DNA from: Rodentolepis nana
Lineage: Eukaryota > Platyhelminthes > Cestoda > Cyclophyllidea > Hymenolepididae
Reading direction: 5' to 3'
Assembly: GCA_900617975.1 (NCBI GenBank)
Contig: UZAE01013241.1
Location: forward strand, 1 to 12,913
DNA length: 12,913 bases
In this document: piece after piece, positions 9,001 to 12,913 of the stretch
Layout of the letters: each line of letters starts with the position of its first letter
How positions within the stretch are numbered: position 1 is the first letter of the stretch
Translations under genes and position numbers: made by a program
Notes under the pieces: generated by a model
Told to the model about the DNA's origin: nothing
Databases searched by the model: none
Seen by the model: the letters and a program-made list of their open reading frames with translations, nothing else

Positions 9001-11466
9001 CATATTCTTATTTTACGCCAAGTTAATAATTCCCACACGAAAAGTGTTCAAAAATCGATAAAATTCTTATCATCGTTAAAATGCGTGTCAATTTATTTTC
9101 TTTTTTTTCACTAGTTTCTTCAACGTTGCCGAAAGAAAAAACTGATCACTTCTGGTTACAAGTTACCCTCCAGTTTATCTATATATCAATATTTGCTCTA
9201 ATTGTCATTGGCATCATCCTATGCTTCAGAAGAAAAGATCATCAGGCAAGGTAACCGGAATCACAATTGATGAATTATAACAATTAAAACAATACTTGTT
9301 GTTATTATTAAACTAGTAATGGATGCTTCATTAATTAATTTTTTATACCCAATTAAAACTTAATAAATCTAACAATAATGAAAAGAAGATTTATCGTTTC
9401 TGGAAATAATCTGTTATTCCAGAAACTTTTCGAATATAAATTTTTAAATTTTAATTTCTGAACTAGACACAAAACACTTCGAATTACATCTATACTAAAC
9501 CTCAGGTGTACTTTCTAGTAAAATTCCCTAAGTGAAAATGTTCTGGAAATCATCCAAGCTACTTCATCAATATCAAGTAGGCATAGTGTATTGAGTGTAT
9601 AGGGTCTATTCCAGTTGTGGGACCCTACCACCATGAATAATCAATAAACTACAATAAAGAACACGCTAACGTTGCAAAGACTATTGATTCCTGATTGGAT
9701 AAGGGAGGCCTCTGTATTTTTCGACCACATTTGCTCCCTATGGCGAATTTTCGATTCTTTTTGAGTGCGCAAGCAATTTATTTGTTTAGTCTTTGTAGTG
9801 GCCCATTCCGCACCCTTGTCCCTTACTTGATTATTTGCACCCAAGTCTTTTAGCGCCTTTTCTATTTTAAGAAAATGTAGAGAAACAATTTTGAATGCAA
9901 TTCTCTGAAGATCATGACGAAATGCTTAAAAATTAAGCAAATAGGACATTTTATTAAAAGTAACACACTTTAATGGCATTAAAATGGGAGCTTCTAGACT
10001 GACATGACCATTTATTCAAACAACAAGCTATTACTCTTGGTATTTTAGACAAAAGCGAAAGATATTAACTGAAAACGGAATTCTCTATAAATCTCAAGTG
10101 AGTATATTATTGTCCTCTTTTGAAAATTTAACCCAACTTAAATTTTAAAGATAAATATAAATACATTTTAAAGATAATTTTCAGCATTTGATTTAAACAG
10201 TTGATTTATTTTGCAAATAAATTCACATTTAAATATAATCTCCATAACCATATTCAATTATCATATACAAAATTACACTTCTTTAAGTGCTTCAATTCCA
10301 CCTATTTTCTCATCAACAGTATGTCCAAGTTAATACAATCGAACCGCCACCTCCACCAATCAAATCACAGAATTCCAAAAGGGCAGTTTCCCTCTCGAAA
10401 TCTCAATATTTCTCCGTCATTCCTCAAACTCCTCATTATTCTCACTTGGGAAATGAGTTCACCTTTGATACTTATGGTTTAATCGGTAAGGGAACATTAG
10501 AACCATAGCATATTTTTACTAGTTGAGAACAGAGAAAATAGATAATATTTTTTTATTACTTGATTTCAACAAAGAACTTCTCATGCCAAGAACCAAAACT
10601 ACTCAATTGGGTCTCTTGGCCGAATTAAGGTTTCCTAGAGTCGGGGCTATTAGAATTCCATACCCTATATTCTCTCTCGTGGAACAGAATTAGTACAGGC
10701 AGTTGGCCACTTCTAACTTAGTACCTGGATTTTCACCATAGTACTATCAATGAGCACTGAACTTTGAACAAATTGACTGAACTTAGGCTATGGAAAATCT
10801 CAGTTTGTCTCAAATATGCTAGCTTCAAAATTCTCTGTTCTTTCATTCGTCCAGTAATCATCATTAAAGACGTGTTAAGTTACTAGCTGGAAAATTTTGC
10901 AAAAGTAGTGTTAATTAAGGAGACTGATCTAAATATGATTGACAACATGTAGAATGTTCCTCAAGAAAATTAATGAGATTAACTTACTTGCGGAGCATAT
11001 GTGCATGAGGATAACACTATTTGTGAAATTGAAAATATTCTAATTAACTTAGAATCATTTCTTACTTATGATTTTCTCTAATAGTCGAGACTAATTTAGT
11101 GAATAATAAAAGTTGAGCACAGAATTGAAAAAAACCTTCTGCTTGTTTATATTTGTTTGACAACCATCCTTTCCCTCATTGATATGTTCTCAAAACTTTA
11201 GTTGATAGGTCGGTCATTCCTTTAATAAAATTGTCAATTAGACTTAATTGAATTTCCTCATCACTGTTTCACTTTTATCACTTTCATTTTATTACATAGG
11301 TAACGGAATACTACCCTCTGACTCACCACAAACATGTCGAACTCGAATAACAACTCTTCCCCAATCACAAAGAGCCAGCTATTCTATTGGTTTACTTGAG
11401 CCAATCGTCGAACGCGAGCCCGATTCTCCACCAATCAAACAGAAGCAAGGTGATGAGTATGTTTAG
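2583..11466 (+). CDS. Membrane-anchored neuregulin/Vein-like ErbB ligand, 10 coding exons, 505 aa
   Basis: Join 2583-3090, 3593-3761, 5553-5677, 6773-6817, 7375-7474, 7546-7598, 9115-9250, 10049-10097, 10320-10485, 11300-11466 (1518 nt with stop). All nine introns are GT-AG and every split codon is restored. Seen in the protein: signal peptide (1-25), region with C33, C113, C166 and C169, Ig domain (C192, W204, DTGDYVC ending at C251), spacer 268-289, EGF domain (C290, C297, C303, C315, C317, C326), stalk 327-348, membrane span about 350-371, and a cytoplasmic tail with PPPPP (404-408) and C-terminal DEYV. Known of the family: neuregulins and Drosophila Vein carry Ig plus EGF; vertebrate neuregulins are shed by metalloproteases and activate ErbB receptors. 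The CKSC-Y-PPRL junction and the EGF SNPS motif match neuregulins closely. Inferred role: ligand for the animal's EGFR/ErbB. Vein itself is secreted, so the membrane span makes this gene more neuregulin-like. The orthologue name is uncertain, so no symbol is given. Confidence 0.9.
3091..3592 (+). other. Intron 1 (502 nt)
   Basis: GTAAGT...ttgcttcAG, inserted at phase 1 exactly where vertebrate NRG1 type-specific first exons join the shared Ig exon. An alternative first exon could therefore splice here. I saw no second start exon inside the intron. Confidence 0.8.
3593..3761 (+). CDS. Exon 2: first half of the Ig domain
   Basis: The acceptor follows a T-rich tract ending ttgcttcAG. The split codon T|AT gives Y170, then PPRLNSFEK, which aligns with the A-L-PPRL-KEMKS segment opening the shared Ig exon of vertebrate NRG1. 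It contains the first Ig cysteine C192 (ISTTC) and the core tryptophan W204 (YWYKD), typical of an I-set domain. The chosen donor is CA|GTAAGT at 3762, which leaves phase 2. An internal GTAAGC at 3742 is a weaker alternative. Confidence 0.9.
3762..5552 (+). other. Intron 2 (1791 nt), splits the Ig domain
   Basis: GTAAGT...ttctcttgtAG, phase 2. It is AT-rich and contains no alternative exon or recognisable element that I could support. A minus-strand open stretch at 4130-4333 has low-complexity composition, no ATG-based family resemblance and is probably chance. Confidence 0.8.
5553..5677 (+). CDS. Exon 3: second half of the Ig domain
   Basis: The acceptor is ttctcttgtAG. CA|G restores Q226. 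The exon encodes residues 227-267, including the strand pair LEIDNLILLDTGDYVC with the second Ig cysteine C251 and the D-x-G-x-Y-x-C signature, followed by KAKNSLGIAQS, a common end of I-set domains. The donor AGAG|GTAAGT leaves phase 1. Splitting the Ig domain over two exons also occurs in vertebrate NRG1. Confidence 0.92.
5678..6772 (+). other. Intron 3 (1095 nt)
   Basis: GTAAGT...tgaattttAG, phase 1. Its middle (about 6200-6440) is richer in G and C than the rest and ends in an 11-C run (6427-6437). A stretch near 5893-6075 is open on both strands. Neither gives a phase-compatible exon that I could find. Confidence 0.75.
6427..6437 (+). repeat. C11 homopolymer in intron 3
   Basis: Eleven consecutive C preceded by TTAATAAATTG and followed by TAG|GTCTC. 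It resembles the C11 run at 12122-12132, which also has TTAATAAAT just before it. Runs this long are unusual in AT-rich DNA. Confidence 0.95.
6773..6817 (+). CDS. Exon 4: 45-nt spacer micro-exon between Ig and EGF
   Basis: The acceptor is cttgaattttAG and the donor is ATGG|GTAAGT. The exon encodes V268 to M282 and opens D283: a charged spacer (RKPELANREEEHVM) with no domain. It begins and ends in phase 1, so it can be skipped without a frameshift. In vertebrate neuregulins the same place holds the spacer, which is included or skipped by isoform. Support comes from the two good splice sites and the phase fit, since the exon is too short for composition to help. Confidence 0.72.
7060..7131 (-). 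mobile_element. Possible old tRNA-derived SINE remnant
   Basis: Read on the minus strand, 7131 to 7060 gives ACGGTTTAGCATATTAC, then TTAGCAGTCGCGGGTTCTGA. The last part resembles the T-arm/box B of tRNA genes (GTCGCGGGTTCGA...), and the first part resembles a D-arm (GG-T-T-T-A-G-C). The gap between the two boxes is several nt shorter than in a tRNA, and no cloverleaf closes. The sequence also folds through the 11-bp repeat at its 5' end. I call it a degraded SINE head at best, since no poly-A tail or target duplication was identified. Confidence 0.25.
7090..7131. repeat. 11-bp perfect inverted repeat (hairpin)
   Basis: AATTGTAATAT at 7090-7100 pairs with ATATTACAATT at 7121-7131 over a 20-nt loop. 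A direct repeat TGCTAAA (7085-7091 and 7100-7106) overlaps it. Confidence 0.85.
7375..7474 (+). CDS. Exon 5: first part of the EGF domain (Cys1-Cys4)
   Basis: The acceptor is aaattaAG, with a rather weak pyrimidine tract; an in-frame alternative AG at 7382-7383 would drop three residues. The exon encodes residues 284-315. The cysteines are C290, C297, C303 and C315 with spacings x6, x5 and x11. The segment CFNDGQCFFKKSNPSNRRC is close to the neuregulin EGF motif (C-V-N-G-G-E-C ... S-N-P-S). Two basic pairs (K306-K307, R313-R314) lie in the loop. Donor gcAG|GTACTT, phase 2, with the intron falling inside the single residue between Cys4 and Cys5. Confidence 0.93.
7475..7545 (+). other. Intron 5 (71 nt), between EGF Cys4 and Cys5
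   Basis: GTACTT...tttcattcttcAG, phase 2. It is the shortest intron of the gene. An intron between the fourth and fifth EGF cysteines is a known hallmark of ErbB-ligand genes, and it sets this EGF apart from the common single-exon EGF repeats. Confidence 0.9.
7546..7598 (+). CDS. Exon 6: end of the EGF domain (Cys5-Cys6) and start of the stalk
   Basis: The acceptor is tttttcattcttcAG, only 71 nt from the previous donor. AG|C gives S316, then CQEGYMGDQCQFRTTGI. This completes C-x-C-x8-C with the conserved aromatic Y321 and glycine G323. The residue before Cys6 is Gln (CAA at 325) where ErbB ligands normally have Arg. Donor ATAT|GTATGT leaves phase 1. If unspliced, the frame reads C-M-F and stops at TAG 7607-7609, right after the EGF domain. 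Confidence 0.9.
7599..9114 (+). other. Intron 6 (1516 nt), with candidate intronic poly(A) signal
   Basis: GTATGT...tttcactAG, phase 1. Reading into it from exon 6 gives C-M-F then TAG (7607-7609). AATAAA at 8416-8421 is followed by a T-rich stretch, so a shorter secreted form ending here is possible. I found no alternative second EGF exon in this intron. Confidence 0.75.
9115..9250 (+). CDS. Exon 7: juxtamembrane stalk and transmembrane helix
   Basis: The acceptor follows a long T tract, ttttttttcactAG. T|TT gives F334. The exon encodes SSTLPKEKTDHFW (stalk), a hydrophobic span of about 22 residues (V350-F371, rich in I, L, V and F) and then the positive stop-transfer R-R-K-D-H. This is a type I single-pass topology with the EGF domain outside. 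The donor CAAG|GTAACC leaves phase 2. Without splicing the frame reads R then TAA at 9252-9254, giving an almost tail-less protein. Confidence 0.88.
9251..10048 (+). other. Intron 7 (798 nt)
   Basis: GTAACC...tattttAG, phase 2. The frame stops at once if it is retained (TAA 9252-9254). It holds a TTCNNGAA hairpin (9396-9426), a third TTCTGGAA (9541-9548), a small hairpin TAGGGTC/GACCCTA (9600-9606 and 9621-9627) and two AATAAA (9643-9648, 9653-9658). A minus-strand open stretch at 9641-9844 is not recognisable as a protein. Confidence 0.75.
9396..9426. repeat. Hairpin made of two HSE-like TTCNNGAA palindromes
   Basis: GTTTCTGGAA (9396-9405) and TTCCAGAAAC (9417-9426) form a 10-bp stem over 11 nt. 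Each arm contains TTC-NN-GAA, the two-unit heat-shock-element pattern. The same 8-mer recurs at 9541-9548. Binding by HSF is inference. Confidence 0.7.
10049..10097 (+). CDS. Exon 8: basic start of the cytoplasmic tail (49 nt)
   Basis: The acceptor is tggtattttAG. AG|A restores R379, followed by QKRKILTENGILYKSQ. The basic Q-K-R-K just inside the membrane resembles the K-K-Q-R-K-K cluster after the neuregulin membrane span. The donor tcaa|GTGAGT leaves phase 0. The exon is short, and is supported by strong splice sites and by the phase match on both sides. Confidence 0.78.
10098..10319 (+). other. Intron 8 (222 nt)
   Basis: GTGAGT...tcatcaacAG, phase 0. It is very AT-rich with no other feature. 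Confidence 0.78.
10320..10485 (+). CDS. Exon 9: proline-rich cytoplasmic tail
   Basis: The acceptor is tctcatcaacAG, phase 0. The exon encodes residues 396-450: YVQVNTIE, five prolines (404-408), a Ser/Lys-rich stretch, and aromatic/His-rich IPQTPHYSH. The PPPPP run could bind SH3, WW or EVH1 domains, and T432-P433 is a possible proline-directed phosphosite; both are inferences. Donor atcg|GTAAGG, phase 1. If the donor is ignored the frame continues K-G-T-L-E-P and stops. Confidence 0.85.
10486..11299 (+). other. Intron 9 (814 nt)
   Basis: GTAAGG...attacatAG, phase 1. No exon, repeat or element was seen that I could support. Confidence 0.8.
11300..11466 (+). CDS. Exon 10: C-terminal tail ending in DEYV, stop TAG
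   Basis: The acceptor is attacatAG. G|GT gives G451, then 54 residues to the TAG stop. The tail is rich in Ser, Pro, Gln and Arg (DSPQ, DSPP as possible SP phosphosites). The segment EPIVEREPD resembles an H-I-V-E-R-E-A-E stretch that I recall from the NRG1 tail, though this may be chance. The last residues, D-E-Y-V, fit a PDZ ligand with an acidic residue at -2 (class III type). The tail is much shorter than the long tails of vertebrate neuregulins. Confidence 0.86.
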
Positions 11467-11610
11467 TCAACACGCTTACTCTGCGTAACACGTGAAGTAA
11501 CAGTAGCAGCAACAACAACAGCAGCAGTAGACTAATTGAACAACTCGGAGCCAAGCGAAATTTACCAAAAAGCATTTTATCTTTGGATTAAATAACGAGT
11601 GTTGGATTTA
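11467..11610 (+). other. Probable 3'UTR with CAG/CAA tract
   Basis: It begins after the TAG stop. A trinucleotide tract of CAG, CAA and TAG units occupies 11501-11530. The frame after the stop stays open for 22 codons to TAA 11533-11535. The end is placed by the ATTAAA signal and is approximate. Confidence 0.5.
11587..11592 (+). terminator. Candidate poly(A) signal ATTAAA
   Basis: ATTAAA about 120 nt after the stop, followed by GT/T-rich gtgttggatttattgtt, a plausible downstream element. If it is skipped, the transcript could run on into the AU-rich stretch TTATTTATTTATTT at 11759-11772 or to AATAAA at 12111-12116. Confidence 0.45.
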
Positions 11611-12121
11611 TTGTTAACTATCAGAAACGTATTGTCTAATTGCAACTCACGTTTTTCTTCAATCTCGCAACCTCAAATATGTATATATCTTCTGTTTTAA
11701 ATACAAATTGAATATTTAAACGACTTGGAGGACCCACTGTCATCTAATTATCAAAAGTTATTTATTTATTTGCATCAAATAGCAAACTTTATGATAGCTA
11801 ACATTAGCCCTTTAGTTGACTTCCGGCTTCACAGAATGGAGTAACATCCAAGTCACAAAAAATCGAGAGGGAGGAAGAACAGAGGTGTGATTCACAGATG
11901 TAAAAGAGACGGTCACAGAGATAAAGTTGAGGTGTGGTGAGTACTGTGGAAATTGTGTAATATGACATACCGTGGGATCATGGTAACTTGAAGTCAGGAG
12001 TCAGCTGTCGATTTATAGACTTTTGCCTTATGAGTATACGTTTGCCAAGAATGCACCACGTGGAATTAAGTCTATCGCACATCCCAATTATCACAATTAA
12101 TGTGCTAATTAATAAATCGCA

Positions 12122-12132
12122 CCCCCCCCCCC
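12122..12132 (+). repeat. C11 homopolymer
   Basis: Eleven C followed by GGGATCC, preceded by TTAATAAATCGCA. It pairs in character with the C11 run at 6427-6437. Confidence 0.95.
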
Positions 12133-12268
12133 GGGATCCAAATAGGATAATTTTAGCATAGTTTCAAGATTTGGTACTTCCATTTGAATGATCTGCGTAA
12201 CCCAACTGCTAATGCCGTACAATTTGTGCTTTTATCTTCACGTGTCGTATCACATATCGTCTTCGAGT

Positions 12269-12455
12269 TTATGAGACTTTAGATACAATTTTATCTTGTG
12301 TTATTCTCCGTAGAGCAATCATGATTGGTTGTGCATCCAGTATTTTCTCTACAGGCAGTAAAATTCTTCTTAACTTGTGCAAGTATTTTTCGATAGTCCT
12401 GACAAGCAAGTCTAAAGCGAATGGGGTCGGGTCTGATTCGAAATGTAACATGAGG
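12269..12455 (-). CDS. Weak candidate exon of an unknown minus-strand gene
   Basis: The minus-strand frame is open from 12535 to the TAA at 12269-12271. A good acceptor, aaatttcaattttccAG, ends at 12456, and the frame after it reads LMLHFESDPTPFALDLL, then a basic, amphipathic stretch ending IVSKVS. It would be a last exon of about 61 codons. I do not recognise the protein, and open stretches of similar length occur by chance elsewhere in this window. A start at the ATG 12451-12449 is also possible. Confidence 0.18.
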
Positions 12456-12493
12456 CTGGAAAATTGAAATTTACAGAAAACCAACTGAATGAT

Positions 12494-12503
12494 GGGGGGG
12501 GGG
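12494..12503 (+). repeat. G10 homopolymer, then AGGG
   Basis: Ten G followed by A and GGG. It may form a G-quadruplex. On the minus strand it gives a pyrimidine-rich tract just upstream of the candidate exon. Confidence 0.95.
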
Positions 12504-12913
12504 AGGGTTTGTTGAGCATGCCCTGGAAAAATCTGCTAGTGATCACTGTTACAAAAATCGATATTCGTACACATACCTGCTGAACCATGAATTTAAGTCC
12601 ATAATCTATAACAATTTTCGGTTAATTAAAGGACCGATTAGCTCGTTGAAATTAATATAAATATACTATAACCATATACTACATCATCTTAATTTTTTTA
12701 TTCTAAGTGACTGCAATCACGGTTGAGTGATTACTATCGCAAACGTCAAATTATTAGAAACTTTATTCGACAATATGTGTCTGTGAACAGAGCAATAAGG
12801 ATGTGAATAGGAGTAAATCGAGGCAGAACTTAGAATGAAATATGGATATCGAATAAGCTTTTCTCGGAGTTAAAATGTCAGAGATTTCTCCCTGGGGTCT
12901 TAACTGAAGTTAT

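Larger units (their letters stand above)
11620..12913. other. 3' flank, no confident gene
   Basis: Mostly AT-rich. It holds ATTTA-type repeats (11759-11772), a purine-rich stretch (about 11860-11940), a C11 run (12122-12132), a G10 run (12494-12503) and one weak minus-strand exon candidate (12269-12455). Nothing else was recognised to the window end. Confidence 0.55.

Noticed and set aside
7599..9114. Search for a second, alternative EGF C-terminal exon (as alpha/beta in vertebrates)
   Set aside because: No acceptor followed by a Cys-x8-Cys coding pattern was found in the intron.
9641..9844. Minus-strand open stretch in intron 7 of somewhat higher GC content
   Set aside because: Opens at TTG, shows no domain or splice context. 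It could be a mobile-element relic but nothing supports it from sequence alone.

Overview
The window is AT-rich animal nuclear DNA with long non-coding stretches, a CA microsatellite and one gene broken into small exons by GT-AG introns (most donors GTAAG/GTGAG-like). No bacterial, viral or transposase gene was seen. The organism is probably an invertebrate. The gene content and base composition would suit an arthropod such as a crustacean, but that is a low-confidence inference.

I could join ten exons on the + strand (2583-3090, 3593-3761, 5553-5677, 6773-6817, 7375-7474, 7546-7598, 9115-9250, 10049-10097, 10320-10485, 11300-11466). Their phases agree at all nine junctions and give 1518 nt, a 505-residue protein. 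It is a membrane-anchored neuregulin/Vein-family ErbB ligand. In order it has a signal peptide, an N-terminal four-cysteine region like that of type II neuregulin-1 (GGF) and neuregulin-2, one I-set Ig domain, a short spacer, one EGF domain of the neuregulin type, a juxtamembrane stalk, one membrane span, and a cytoplasmic tail of about 134 residues with a poly-proline stretch and a C-terminal DEYV. The protein would be made as a membrane precursor and shed, with the EGF domain engaging an ErbB/EGFR-type receptor.

Layout: 1-2370 is upstream non-coding DNA. 2370-2582 is a probable proximal promoter (CCAAT, CRE-like dyad, CA repeat, TATA box) with two tiny upstream ORFs that overlap the start codon. 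2583-11466 is the gene, with introns of 71 to 1791 nt. From 11467 comes the 3'UTR, with a CAG/CAA tract and an ATTAAA signal, and then a 3' flank with a weak candidate minus-strand exon and long C/G homopolymers.

The points most worth checking are: the arginine before the last EGF cysteine, important for ErbB binding in this family, is glutamine here; the intron after the EGF domain carries an in-frame stop and a downstream AATAAA, so retention or early polyadenylation would give a secreted Vein-like form; the 45-nt spacer exon is symmetric and skippable; and intron 4 holds a possible old tRNA-derived SINE remnant.
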